NCBI RefSeq assembly: GCF_014644435.1
Contig: NZ_BMKR01000039.1
Span: forward strand, 1-64,000
Length of the DNA: 64,000 nucleotides
DNA from: Paenibacillus albidus
GTDB lineage: Bacteria; Bacillota; Bacilli; Paenibacillales; Paenibacillaceae
Direction: 5' to 3'
The stretch's first letter is position 1; each line of letters begins with the position of its first letter. The translations under genes were made by a program, and so were the position numbers. Positions 25,032-34,287 of this stretch are shown one piece after another. A model generated the notes under the pieces. The model saw nothing but the letters and a program-made list of their open reading frames with translations. It was not told the DNA's origin and searched no databases.

Positions 25032-26273
25032 TTAGAGCTCGACCGACTTGCCCATCTCGTTCCAGGCGGGAGTTCCGATCAGACCCAGCCGCCAGATGGC
25101 AATGCCTTTGAGGCCGTAGCGTTTGGCTAGCCCAATCTTGCTGTTCACGGACGCTTCATTCTCACTGTACACGGAAATCCCCAGAATCAGCTTGTCCCGG
25201 CTGACTTGCTTCAGGGCCAGGCGAATGCCCTCATCCACCTTATCAATGGGCTCGGGACCGGATTCATCCTCATATGCATAAGCCATAATGACCAGATCAT
25301 CGGCCAGGCTGGCCAGAGTTTTGTAATCATAGCCTTTATACGAGCTGTTGAGAGGATGGAGGATAACCGTCAGCTTAAGACCAAGTGCCTTGGCTTTCCC
25401 CGAGAGGTTGCGGATAAAAGCATTATAATCCGCCTGAACCTTAGCCTTGTCCCCGCTAAGGCCAAGTCCCTCCAGATCCAGCGCAATCCCTTTAAAGCCT
25501 TTCTGCGTAGCGGTGTCAATAATACTGGTGATCGTCTCTTCCTGCAGCTGCTTGTCTTCCAGATTCTTGGTCAGTTCCAGCTTGCCGTCTACGGAATACA
25601 CCATCAGATAAGGTGTAGTTCCTCCTCCCGCTGCATTCTGGACGATCGATTCGGGGGTAACCTCTCCCGCAGGCTGCGGCCATCTGAATTCCTCGCCGGA
25701 AGTCGTAAACCGGCCGTTGCGGTCAATCTGGCTCCAGCCAAACGCAATAGCATTAAAGCTGGGGATCAGGGACACTTCACCATAGGCGCCTTGGGCGTAG
25801 AAGCCCAAGGTGTACAGATCCTCTTTGGGCGAAGTGATAGAGACGGTCTTGCTGGCCTGATTCCAGGAGACCGCCGCACCGAACTGGCCGCTGAAAAAGC
25901 TGAGCGGAATCATCGTCGTGCCGCGGATACTTTGCGGAGCGACTGCCAGATTCACCGCCGTACCGTTAACTACAGCCTTGGAATTCCCCAGAGTAAGTGT
26001 GACCACCTTGGTCCCTGAAGCGTCTTTTCGGGTTGCTTTAATTTGCTGCGCCGCCTGGTTCCATTCAATCTGGATGCCGAGCGCTTCCGAGATGGCCCGG
26101 AACGGGACCATGGTCGTGCCCTTCATCACTGCCGGCTCCACCGGAAAAGGCAGCGGATAGCCGTCCAGCATAATCTTCACACCGCCTGCCGCCTGGGTGC
26201 TGGGCGTACCTGCTGCCGCCACCCCTCCTATGGAAAGGGCTAAACATAATAATAGTTTGCCGAATCTTTTCAT
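25032..26273 (-). CDS. secreted glycosidase-like protein: copper-amine-oxidase-N domain plus GH18-like barrel
   Basis: A 413-residue exported protein with a signal peptide (LLLCLALSIGGVAAAGTP, cleavage near residue 29). Two stalk-type beta repeats follow (about 30-150, MVPFRAISEALGIQIEW and MIPLSFFSGQFGAAVSW), as in the copper amine oxidase N-terminal domain common in Paenibacillus surface proteins. A GH18-type TIM barrel (about 155-410) resembles spore-lytic SleL/YaaH enzymes, with GIALDLEGL carrying the acidic active-site Asp/Glu pair and VIMAYAYED later. It probably cleaves wall or chitin-like polymers outside the cell. GGAGAACAGCG precedes ATG. Confidence 0.85.
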   Translation of the reverse strand: MKRFGKLLLCLALSIGGVAAAGTPSTQAAGGVKIMLDGYPLPFPVEPAVMKGTTMVPFRAISEALGIQIEWNQAAQQIKATRKDASGTKVVTLTLGNSKAVVNGTAVNLAVAPQSIRGTTMIPLSFFSGQFGAAVSWNQASKTVSITSPKEDLYTLGFYAQGAYGEVSLIPSFNAIAFGWSQIDRNGRFTTSGEEFRWPQPAGEVTPESIVQNAAGGGTTPYLMVYSVDGKLELTKNLEDKQLQEETITSIIDTATQKGFKGIALDLEGLGLSGDKAKVQADYNAFIRNLSGKAKALGLKLTVILHPLNSSYKGYDYKTLASLADDLVIMAYAYEDESGPEPIDKVDEGIRLALKQVSRDKLILGISVYSENEASVNSKIGLAKRYGLKGIAIWRLGLIGTPAWNEMGKSVEL

Positions 26274-26437
26274 CGCTGTTCTCCAATCTATGAAGATATC
26301 ATTTTAGAGTAAGGAGCTAGAACTGCTCATCCCTATCATTCTATCAAACTGGATTAATATAGCAAATGAATAGATTGTCATTTTTCTGGCCCTACATAAA
26401 TATTCCACATTCCGGGATAACAGCAGGGATTGGCAGA

Positions 26438-27805
26438 TCACCGCTCCCGGCCATCCCGGTATACGGAAGTGCCGCGCTGGCTGCGCGCCCATTCGGCCAC
26501 ACGGGCCGGGTCGCCTTCCCACAAACGCTCGCGGCCCCATTGATTCGTTGCCGGCCTGCCTTCGCATTCGACCCGGATCACCGGGAATAAATGCGTGGGC
26601 GCCTCCGCCGGAAGCCCCTTGATCCACAAGTCGTCTCCGCGCTGCTCGAACGGCAGTGCCTGGCCAGTTGTCAGCAGCGTCACAGCTTTCACCTTGCTGG
26701 CCAGGTCGGCCACCCTCATCTCCGGACGGCCGTCCCAGAAGCGAATGATAAGGTATAGGCAGTTGTTTTTTGTCGTCTGCCTCCCTCTGGTAATGAATTC
26801 GGTCAGGAAACCGCCATCCGAGCCGTATATGGCTTCGCCGTGCACCTCCAGCCATTTGCCGATCGCAAGCGCCCGCTGCACGAACTCGGGAGGCAGCTGG
26901 CCGTCGGCTGTCGGCCCGACATTCAGCAGCAGATTTCCGCCATGCGCACCGCCCTTCTCGGCACATTCGCACAACATATCCAGCAAATAATCCGCCGGGC
27001 GCCATCTTTCTCCGAACACGTGGCTCCATAGCCGCCAGGTCGTCACCTGGCAGGACTCCCAGAGCCGCCTCTGATCGACTGTGATCAGATGCTCCGGAGT
27101 CCCGAAGTCGCCCAAGGTGTCGGAATCGCCGGCCCCCACACCGCCGTCGGCCCGGTAGCCGTCATGCTCCGCAGAATAACCCAGCCGGTTATTGATGAGG
27201 ATTCCCGGCTGCAGTCTGCGCATTTCCGCAAGCAGTTCCACACTTTGCAAGTCGTCGGCATTTCTGGGCCATACGCCGTCGAAGAAGAAATGATCAATCC
27301 GGCCATAGCGGGTCAGCAGCTCCTTTACCTGATTATGAAGATAGGAACGGACCTTCTCCCAGCCTTCCGGATCTTTCTCCGGCCCTTCAAAATAAGCTGG
27401 CAGCCGCCAGTCAATCCAGGAATAATACAAACCTATGCGCAGCCCGGCCTTGCGGAAAGCATCCACGTATTCACGGACAAAATCCCGCTTCGGTGCCTGG
27501 CGCGCACTGGAATAATCGGTATAGGCACTGTCCCACATGCAATAGCCGTCATGATGTCTTGTCGTAAAGCAGGCATATTTGAACCCGGCTTTTACAGCGG
27601 TTGCCGCCCACAGCTCCGGATCAAAATGCTCAGGGTTCCAGGCACTGGCCTGTGCGGCATATTCCTCCTGATCCAGGTGTTCCCGAAACAGAACCTGCTC
27701 GCCCCGGCCATACTGCGCATAAGGCCCCCAATGAATGAACATCCCGTAGCGGGCTTCAGTGAACCATTTCCAGTGCTCCGGAACTGTGAATTGTTGTGAG
27801 ATCAT
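26438..27805 (-). CDS. alpha-L-fucosidase (GH29)
   Basis: A 455-residue glycoside hydrolase of family 29 without a signal peptide, so it acts in the cytoplasm. Family marks are FGMFIHWGPY-like YGMFIHWGPY near residue 20, FTTRHHDGYCMWDS, and HFFFDGVWP, which carries the nucleophile Asp at about residue 173. A C-terminal beta domain starts near residue 345. GGAAGGACAAGGGCG precedes the ATG. It lies 25 bases after the gene for a sugar-binding lipoprotein and is the last gene of the importer operon, so it likely splits fucose from an imported oligosaccharide. Confidence 0.9.
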   Translation of the reverse strand: MISQQFTVPEHWKWFTEARYGMFIHWGPYAQYGRGEQVLFREHLDQEEYAAQASAWNPEHFDPELWAATAVKAGFKYACFTTRHHDGYCMWDSAYTDYSSARQAPKRDFVREYVDAFRKAGLRIGLYYSWIDWRLPAYFEGPEKDPEGWEKVRSYLHNQVKELLTRYGRIDHFFFDGVWPRNADDLQSVELLAEMRRLQPGILINNRLGYSAEHDGYRADGGVGAGDSDTLGDFGTPEHLITVDQRRLWESCQVTTWRLWSHVFGERWRPADYLLDMLCECAEKGGAHGGNLLLNVGPTADGQLPPEFVQRALAIGKWLEVHGEAIYGSDGGFLTEFITRGRQTTKNNCLYLIIRFWDGRPEMRVADLASKVKAVTLLTTGQALPFEQRGDDLWIKGLPAEAPTHLFPVIRVECEGRPATNQWGRERLWEGDPARVAEWARSQRGTSVYRDGRER

Positions 27806-27830
27806 CGCCCTTGTCCTTCCGCTTTAGATT

Positions 27831-29516
27831 TTATTTGTCATTTGTGGATGAATAAGCTTCATAGGCTTCCTGATAGATTTCCAGGTAACGGGACAGGTTC
27901 ATGCTCTCAAGTGTATCAAGATAGGACTCCCATTCCGCATCCAGGCTGGCATCACCGATAATAAAGCGGGCCATCATTTCATTGGTATAGTCATACAGTG
28001 TTTTGGAGAGGTCGGCAATCTCCGACGACTGGTCAACCGTGAAATTGAGCGGCGGCAAAACCGTTTCCACTTCTACACGGTAAGGCTCATATTTCTCCTT
28101 TGTCTCATTATAAAGAATGGAGTCCAGCGGGTTGTCCGGATTGGCTACCAGGCCAAGGCGGAGGGAATTCGGACGGTAAGCAATGCCGGTCTGCGACCAA
28201 TGTTTGTTCTGGGTGACCCCGAACTTTGACATATCCATATAGACAGCCGCTTCTCCGTTCAGTCCAATCTCGCCATCCTTCGCCCATCTCCATTCTGTAT
28301 CAGGTTCGCCAATGGTCGAACGAAGGGTGATTTCCCGGTCATACAGGGCATCGGCGAACCGGAAAGCGGCCTCGGGATTCGCAGCTTTGTTCGTGATGAC
28401 GAATTGGCCCGGTGCGACCTGGTAAGGATCATATTGGGTAACCTGCAAGCCGTCTGGTCCTTTCAGCGGTGCTACAGCCACATATTCCAGCCATCTGCCG
28501 CTTGAGCCGTTAAGCTGGGTCAGCGCACTTTGATTCGGACCGGAAGCCGCGCCGAGAATTGGCACATCCGGGTTCTCGCCGAGCTGCACAAGCTGAGCGG
28601 CATCACGTGTCAGCGCCTGCGGGTCCATCAGTCCCTCTTTGTACAGACGGTTGAGGTAAGCCAGTCCTGCTTTCCAGCCCTCTTTGTTAAAGGGAACATC
28701 CACTTTTCCTTCCTCATTTACATACAGACGGGTATAAGGAGCGTAAGTAAAAGAGTTCATCAGGAAGTTCTCGACCCCGGTGGTCAGCGTAGACGTCTGA
28801 CCCGTTTGCGGGGCGCCGGAGAATGGAATCTCATCGGCGATGCCATTGCCATTAGGGTCCTGTGTCTTGAAGGCCTTAAGCACTTCATAGAATTCCCCGG
28901 TGGTGGCCGGCATCTTCAGATTGAGCTTTTCCAGCCAGGGCTCATAAATCCACAGCTTCTGGCGCATGGAGCAGTGATAGCATTCATTCGGTGCGGGGAG
29001 CGCATAAATATTGCCGTCCGCCGAGGTAATGGTCGGTTTGACAAGGGGGCTTTCCGCGAACATTTTCTTCGTATTCACCCCGTATTTTTCAATGTAATCA
29101 TTCAGCGGCAAAAGCACACCCTGTTGTCCGTAAAGCGCCTGCTGTTCAGGGGTCACGTTCATGGTCATGATGACATCCGGCAGGTCACCGCTGGCCAGCG
29201 CCAGATTCAGCTTTTCCGAAACCGTGCTGGTCGGTACAATCTCCCATTCCACATGAATATTCGTCAATTCTTCAAAATATTTGGTGAATTCGTTCGTATC
29301 GAAGTTTTCAACAGCCGGATTGGCCCCTGTCATCACACGCAAGGTGATTTTCTCATCCACAATCGGGAACTGACCCGCCTCTGTAACGGCAGCTCCGGAA
29401 TTAGCGTTCTGCGAATCCGCGTTGTTGCCGGCTTTCCCGCCCCCGCTGCAGGCGCTCAGAATACTTCCCAGCAGACTTATACCGACCAGCAATGTTGTGA
29501 CCGCCTTGAATTTCAT
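27831..29516 (-). CDS. ABC transporter sugar-binding lipoprotein
   Basis: A 561-residue extracellular solute-binding protein. A lipoprotein signal (lipobox LSAC, Cys at residue 23) and a Gly/Asn/Ser linker lead into a long family-1 type binding fold similar to LipO/YtcQ. This size is usual for partners of LplB/LplC permeases. AAGGGGG precedes ATG 29516. It is third in the operon after two permease genes. The GH29 gene downstream suggests a fucosylated oligosaccharide as ligand; that is inference. Confidence 0.9.
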   Translation of the reverse strand: MKFKAVTTLLVGISLLGSILSACSGGGKAGNNADSQNANSGAAVTEAGQFPIVDEKITLRVMTGANPAVENFDTNEFTKYFEELTNIHVEWEIVPTSTVSEKLNLALASGDLPDVIMTMNVTPEQQALYGQQGVLLPLNDYIEKYGVNTKKMFAESPLVKPTITSADGNIYALPAPNECYHCSMRQKLWIYEPWLEKLNLKMPATTGEFYEVLKAFKTQDPNGNGIADEIPFSGAPQTGQTSTLTTGVENFLMNSFTYAPYTRLYVNEEGKVDVPFNKEGWKAGLAYLNRLYKEGLMDPQALTRDAAQLVQLGENPDVPILGAASGPNQSALTQLNGSSGRWLEYVAVAPLKGPDGLQVTQYDPYQVAPGQFVITNKAANPEAAFRFADALYDREITLRSTIGEPDTEWRWAKDGEIGLNGEAAVYMDMSKFGVTQNKHWSQTGIAYRPNSLRLGLVANPDNPLDSILYNETKEKYEPYRVEVETVLPPLNFTVDQSSEIADLSKTLYDYTNEMMARFIIGDASLDAEWESYLDTLESMNLSRYLEIYQEAYEAYSSTNDK

Positions 29517-29532
29517 ATTAAGTCCCCCTTAT

Positions 29533-30432
29533 TTATCCCTTGAGTGATCCCACCATAACGCCTTTAACGAGGTACCTCTGTACAAACGGGTAGAACACAA
29601 GCAGCGGAGCGGAAGAAATCACAATCAGCGAGTATTTCAGCAGCGTTTTCATGGCCTCGCGTTTGGCTGCATCCTGCGGATCGCCGGACAACATGCCTAC
29701 ATCAACATCGTTTTTGACCAGAATATCCTTGAGAACCAGCTGGAGCGGATAATGATCCTGAGTCTTCAGGTACAGCATGGCGTTAAAATATTGATTCCAG
29801 TTCGCCGCCGCATAATAAAGTGTAATAACCGCGAGTATGGGTCCAGACAGCCGGATCACCACCTTCCACACGAACTGGAAATCGTTGCAGCCGTCCAGCT
29901 GGGCCGCTTCCAGCAGCTCATGGGGAATCGACATTTGAAAATAAGTTCGGGCGATAATCACGTTCCACACGCTTAGTGCCCCGGGAACAATAATCGACCA
30001 AATGGTGTCCAGCATGCCCAAATCCCTGACCAGCAGGTAAGCAGGAATCAGTCCGCCCGTAAACATGGTGGTAAACATAAATAGAAGCATAAATATATTT
30101 TTGCCGTAAAAATCCTTCCGCGAAAGCGGATAGGCCGCCAGCACGGTCATTATAATATTGATCAATGTGCCGGTGACCGTATAAAGAATCGAATTCCGGA
30201 AACCAACCCATACCTGCCCATATTCAAACACCGCTTTATATCCTTCCAGACTTGGACGAACCGGCCAGAGCCAGACTTCCCCGGATACTACCGCTTGCGA
30301 ATCACTGAACGAGGCGCTGATGATATAGACAATCGGGTACAGCACAACCAAAAACAGAGCGCTCATAAAAACGGTGTTCAGGATGGTGAACAGCTTGTCC
30401 GAAAATGACTCCTTGCTTAGTTTCGTGTTCAT
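29533..30432 (-). CDS. sugar ABC transporter permease, LplC/YtcP type
   Basis: A 299-residue inner-membrane permease with six helices. The EAA loop, where the ATPase docks, is ELLEAAQLDGCNDFQFVWKV at about residue 190. The N-terminus NTKLSKESFSDKLFTILN and the end PFVQRYLVKGVMVGSLKG are typical of the LplC group. It is second in the operon. Confidence 0.93.
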   Translation of the reverse strand: MNTKLSKESFSDKLFTILNTVFMSALFLVVLYPIVYIISASFSDSQAVVSGEVWLWPVRPSLEGYKAVFEYGQVWVGFRNSILYTVTGTLINIIMTVLAAYPLSRKDFYGKNIFMLLFMFTTMFTGGLIPAYLLVRDLGMLDTIWSIIVPGALSVWNVIIARTYFQMSIPHELLEAAQLDGCNDFQFVWKVVIRLSGPILAVITLYYAAANWNQYFNAMLYLKTQDHYPLQLVLKDILVKNDVDVGMLSGDPQDAAKREAMKTLLKYSLIVISSAPLLVFYPFVQRYLVKGVMVGSLKG

Positions 30433-30451
30433 GATGCTGATGTCCCCTCCT

Positions 30452-31369
30452 TTACCATAAGCTGCCTTGTTTGGTTTTTTGCGCGATTTTGTTTACGGTA
30501 AGCAGCAGGATCAGGTTAATCACGGATTTGAACAACCCAATGGCTGTCGAATATGAATAGTTGGCAACCTGCGAGGTCAATCCAACCTTGTACACGTACG
30601 TGTCAATGATTTCCGACGCCTTCAGGTTGATCGGATTCTGGAGCAGCAGCACCTTCTCAAATCCAACATCGAGAATATGTCCAGTGTTCAGAATCAGCAC
30701 GATTATCGCCATCGGCATAATGCCAGGCAGATCGATATGCCACATGCGCCGGAACTTGCTCGCTCCGTCCATCACCGCCGCCTCATGCAGCGAAGGGTCG
30801 ATGCTGGCCAGCGCCGCGATAAAGATAATGCAGTTGAAACCCACATGCTGCCAGACATCGGACCAGACATAGATGGATGAGAACAAGGATATTTCGCCCA
30901 TGAAGTTAATCGGACCGATACCAAAAAAGCCGATAATCTTGTTGATAATGCCGATACGCGGGTCGAGCAGTTCTTTTACAATTCCGACCACAACTACAAT
31001 AGAAATGAAATGCGGTGCGTAGGTGACCATCTGTACAGCTTTGCGGAACCTGCTGCTGCGCAGATAGTTCAGTCCCAGTGCCAGCATGATCGGCAGCGGG
31101 AATCCGGCAGCCAGATTGTAAAAGCTGAGGATCAGCGTATTCTTAAGAATGCGCCAGAAATCATAAGAATTGACGAATCTGCTGAAATGCTTCATCCCCA
31201 CCCACTCGCTGCCCCAAATCCCCTTGACGACTGAGAAATCCTTGAAGGCAATCTGTGCGCCGTACATCGGCACGTATTTGAAGATCATTAAATAAAGGAA
31301 CGGAAGAGACATTAAAGCGTACAATTGCCAGCTTTTGATCAGCCTTTTGACGAAAGGATTCTCACTCAA
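30452..31369 (-). CDS. sugar ABC transporter permease, LplB type
   Basis: A 305-residue permease with six helices. The EAA loop is LHEAAVMDGASKFRRMWHID at about residue 195; the end VNKIAQKTKQGSLW is usual for LplB. The start is a TTG at 31369, with GGGGAGGTGAG eight bases upstream. It is first of a four-gene operon (permease, permease, binding protein, fucosidase). No ATPase gene is present; such importers commonly share a general MsmX/UgpC-type ATPase encoded elsewhere. Confidence 0.93.
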   Translation of the reverse strand: MSENPFVKRLIKSWQLYALMSLPFLYLMIFKYVPMYGAQIAFKDFSVVKGIWGSEWVGMKHFSRFVNSYDFWRILKNTLILSFYNLAAGFPLPIMLALGLNYLRSSRFRKAVQMVTYAPHFISIVVVVGIVKELLDPRIGIINKIIGFFGIGPINFMGEISLFSSIYVWSDVWQHVGFNCIIFIAALASIDPSLHEAAVMDGASKFRRMWHIDLPGIMPMAIIVLILNTGHILDVGFEKVLLLQNPINLKASEIIDTYVYKVGLTSQVANYSYSTAIGLFKSVINLILLLTVNKIAQKTKQGSLW

Positions 31370-31595
31370 TGTTTATTCTCACCTCCCCGGGTTCACTTAA
31401 AGGAACGGCCGGACCGTCGTATTTTCACGCTGGTCTGTCTGTTCTCTTTGTGAGCTCAGCATAGGCCCGGGAAGGCCAAATCGTAAATTGTAAATCGCCC
31501 TTTTCATCGTCATTTGTTAAGAAATCTATCTTTGCATTTGCCTTTACCATGTGCAAATAAGCAGAATGAAGCGTTTTATTTACATTCATTAGGTT

Positions 31596-31609
31596 TGTAA
31601 GCGATATCA
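31596..31609. promoter_or_regulatory. candidate cre site (CcpA) before the sugar importer operon
   Basis: Minus strand TGATATCGCTTACA matches the cre consensus TGWAANCGNTNWCA at all but one fixed position. It overlaps a TATGAT -10-like box about 240 bases before the LplB start. Repression by CcpA would fit a sugar importer. Inferred from sequence match only. Confidence 0.45.
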
Positions 31610-31661
31610 TACATTTTAGTTTGTGTTAATTTATATTACATTGGAAGGTTGTTCTATTTAT

Positions 31662-31701
31662 AAAAAAGACGGCCCATCAGCCATAACTGGCTGGCGGGCC
31701 G
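31662..31701 (-). terminator. terminator of the AraC-type regulator gene
   Basis: On the minus strand GGCCCGCCAGCC and GGCTGATGGGCC form a stem (two central mismatches), followed by GTCTTTTTT. Confidence 0.85.
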
Positions 31702-31772
31702 CCCTTTGTGAAGACGTGGCTGAAAGGGTTTCAGCCGTTAATTCGGGAGTATATAGCCCCTTCCAGCGGGCG

Positions 31773-34082
31773 TTACCCCGCCGCCGAATCTCGGAAAGCT
31801 GTAGCACTTAGACCGTTGCCCCGCTTAAAAGCCCGGCAGAAGGTGTTGGTGGAATGATAACCGACCTGCTCGGCGATATCGCGGATCGGCAGCCCGGTCT
31901 GGGCCAGCAGCTTCCTGGCCTCATTCATGCGCAGATTCTCCAGATACTCTGAGAAGTTCACACCCGTCTGCTCCTTGAAGAACTGCGACATATAGCCCTT
32001 GGAGATATTCATCTGGTCCGCAAGCGCGTCCAGGCTGAGATTGGCTTCGCCAAACTGTTCCTGTATGCAGGCCAGAATGGAATCGAGCAGTTTGACGTTG
32101 CGGCTCTTCTTGCGCTGGTCGATCTCTATGCTGATGCTCCTGAATACTTCCGTTACACTCCGGTAAGCCTGGCGCGGATTCTCCATCGCATTCAGCTGCT
32201 GCAACAGCCCATGCACATCGCCGGGATCCTGCAGAAGCAGCTGCTCCTGCAGCTTGACGAGACAGCTTGTCACCTCGCTGACGAACAGCTGCTGCATCGA
32301 GAGCGACAGATGCCGCTCCTGAAAGTTCTCCCGGTACAACGATTCCAGCAACTTCCCCGTCTCTTCCGTCTCCCCTGCCTTGGTATAGTTGCTCAGGCGA
32401 TTCTCCACTTCGGCCGGGAAATGGAACAATCCGTTCACGCTGGGCAGATCATCGAACCAGGCAGTTTCGACCATGCCTTCGTAAGCAATTGAGGACAGCG
32501 ATTGGCGGGCCTCTTCGTAGGAGCCGGACACATCAAGCAGCGATGTGCGGAAGCCCCCGATAGCGAAAAAAAGCCCCAGCGGCAGCTTCCCTCTAATCTC
32601 AGCAGCCATCTCGGCGATGTTCTGTTCGATCTGCCTGCGCAGGGCAGTGCGGTCTGCGCTGCCGCCTACGAACAGCAGCGCGATTTTATCCTCGGCGATA
32701 TCATGCGCATACCGGCTGTCGCCCAGAGTAAGCCGCAGCGCTTCCTTGGCCAGCACCCGCTCAATATCCAGTTTGCGCAAGGCATCGGCGCTAACCCCTG
32801 AGACCCCGCTGCGGAAATGGAGAATTCCGATGGCATATCCCTGGCCTTTAATTTCAATATGCTGATGCTCAAGCAGCGTGTTAATTTCATTTAGATGAAG
32901 GAATTCCCCCTTGAGCAGCCGTTCATAAAAGGTCTCCCACAGCAGCGGCGCCTGGCGGTCAATTTCGCTCTGCAAGGCAACATTACTGTCAATGAGCGTG
33001 GACAGCGAGTTCTGGATGAACCCGTACATATCTTTGGGCCGGCGGCGCGGCCCGTTGCTGCCCGCTCCCTCCGCCAGCGTGGAGAGAATTCTGACAAGCG
33101 GTTTGCCGCTCCGGGCAGCGAACAAATAAGCCAGCAGCACACCACTCAGAAGAAAAACGAGTACAACCGCAAAGGTAATTTTTTTGATAGAAATGACCTT
33201 TCCTAGCACCACATGGGGCGGCTGTGCTACAACGTAGGACCAGTTATTATAGGAGGATTTCGTATAGGTAACCATCATTTGATCCGTCTTGGCCGAAGCT
33301 TCGATAATGCCCGAAGATGACGGATACAGCGAAAGATCCGCAGCGGCAGGTGCCGTTCCGCCGCCGGACAATGTGCTGACAATACGTCCCTCGTGATCAA
33401 TAATCGATACCCAGCCCCCGTCGGATATGTCCAGACCTGCCAAAAGCGACTTCAGCTTGCGGTTATCAACCAGAAGAACAAGCGCACCTTGAATGTAGTT
33501 AGGATAACCCAGCGATTGCACGTAAGTGAGCATTTCATACGGCTTGCTTTGATATTCCGTCAGTCCCGAAGCCATCACTTCCCGGTTGCGGTAATTGCTG
33601 AACAGGTCGCTGCGCCAGGTTTCATAATCTGTGCCCGGATTGGACAGCACATGACGGTAGAAGGAAGGCAGCTCATAGGTGGACTTGGAGGATAAGGCCA
33701 AATTGCTGTTTTTGAACAGCAGATAATAATCCAGCACAAAGTTATTGGAGGTGTTATAGCTGTATAGATTTTTTTGCGTCTCTAGTACCTTGTAGGTAGT
33801 TGTGCTGCTGAACGGATTAGTCACACGCTGAAAACTCTGTACCATGGGATCGCTCAAAAGCTGCAGGGCGATGGTATTAATTTCGGACAGACGGATATCC
33901 ATCGTTTCTTTAACCTGCTCCAGCAGCTGCATATTGTTTTTGGTAACTTCAGCTTTAACCACATCGTAGGTCAGTTTGTAAAAAAGCCCCCCAAGGCACA
34001 AAGCAAACAGCATAAAGAAGAAATAAGGAATCATCAGGCGTACGAACAAGTGCTGTTGTCCCAGCCACTTCACAAAACGCAT
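31773..34082 (-). CDS. membrane-bound AraC-family regulator of the sugar importer
   Basis: A 769-residue one-component regulator. It has a membrane helix at about 14-36, an extracytoplasmic sensor (about 40-295, dCache-like), a second helix at about 298-320 and a cytoplasmic part ending in two AraC helix-turn-helix units (last 100 residues: LSLDALADQMNISKGYMSQF and GLPIRDIAEQVGYHSTNTFC). This plan is typical of Paenibacillus regulators set next to LplB/LplC importers, where they sense the sugar outside and activate the operon. ATG 34082 has GGAAGGGGG seven bases upstream; an ATG six codons earlier is worse placed. It precedes the importer operon on the same strand with its own terminator. Confidence 0.88.
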   Translation of the reverse strand: MRFVKWLGQQHLFVRLMIPYFFFMLFALCLGGLFYKLTYDVVKAEVTKNNMQLLEQVKETMDIRLSEINTIALQLLSDPMVQSFQRVTNPFSSTTTYKVLETQKNLYSYNTSNNFVLDYYLLFKNSNLALSSKSTYELPSFYRHVLSNPGTDYETWRSDLFSNYRNREVMASGLTEYQSKPYEMLTYVQSLGYPNYIQGALVLLVDNRKLKSLLAGLDISDGGWVSIIDHEGRIVSTLSGGGTAPAAADLSLYPSSSGIIEASAKTDQMMVTYTKSSYNNWSYVVAQPPHVVLGKVISIKKITFAVVLVFLLSGVLLAYLFAARSGKPLVRILSTLAEGAGSNGPRRRPKDMYGFIQNSLSTLIDSNVALQSEIDRQAPLLWETFYERLLKGEFLHLNEINTLLEHQHIEIKGQGYAIGILHFRSGVSGVSADALRKLDIERVLAKEALRLTLGDSRYAHDIAEDKIALLFVGGSADRTALRRQIEQNIAEMAAEIRGKLPLGLFFAIGGFRTSLLDVSGSYEEARQSLSSIAYEGMVETAWFDDLPSVNGLFHFPAEVENRLSNYTKAGETEETGKLLESLYRENFQERHLSLSMQQLFVSEVTSCLVKLQEQLLLQDPGDVHGLLQQLNAMENPRQAYRSVTEVFRSISIEIDQRKKSRNVKLLDSILACIQEQFGEANLSLDALADQMNISKGYMSQFFKEQTGVNFSEYLENLRMNEARKLLAQTGLPIRDIAEQVGYHSTNTFCRAFKRGNGLSATAFRDSAAG

Positions 34083-34151
34083 GTGCGGGCCCCCTTCCAC
34101 ATTCGGGATACGTGTTATAAATCCTTACACTTAAACTCATTTACATATTTT

Positions 34152-34181
34152 TCAAAGCGCTTACATCCATCGTCGATGTAA
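34152..34181. promoter_or_regulatory. candidate cre site and nearby inverted repeat before the AraC-type gene
   Basis: Minus strand TGTAAGCGCTTTGA (34165-34152) differs from the cre consensus at one fixed position. It overlaps an inverted repeat TTACATC-7-GATGTAA (34161-34181). Both lie 70-100 bases before the regulator start. Catabolite control of the regulator is a fair guess; the second repeat could be another operator. Confidence 0.45.
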
Positions 34182-34233
34182 CTAAGTATAGCATCATGTT
34201 AAAATTTTAGGTATTCCCTATTGAGATTGCAGC

Positions 34234-34274
34234 AAAAAAAAGCCCGGCAGCTTCCATAAAGGAGCCACCGGGCT
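34234..34274 (-). terminator. terminator of the aminotransferase gene
   Basis: On the minus strand AGCCCGG and CCGGGCT close a hairpin with an inner CTCC/GGAG-type stem, followed by eight T. Confidence 0.85.
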
Positions 34275-34287
34275 GTCACCCTGATGT

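Noticed and set aside
26304..27029. A 241-codon minus-strand frame overlapping the GH29 gene
   Set aside because: Out of frame with the GH29 enzyme and Arg/Gly/Ala-rich; no homology features.
28530..29543. A 337-codon frame opposite the sugar-binding protein
   Set aside because: Antisense shadow with no ribosome site; the minus-strand lipoprotein is clearly the real gene.
31425..31610. A 61-codon frame before the LplB gene
   Set aside because: It lies in the promoter region with the cre-like site, has no good ribosome site and no recognisable features.
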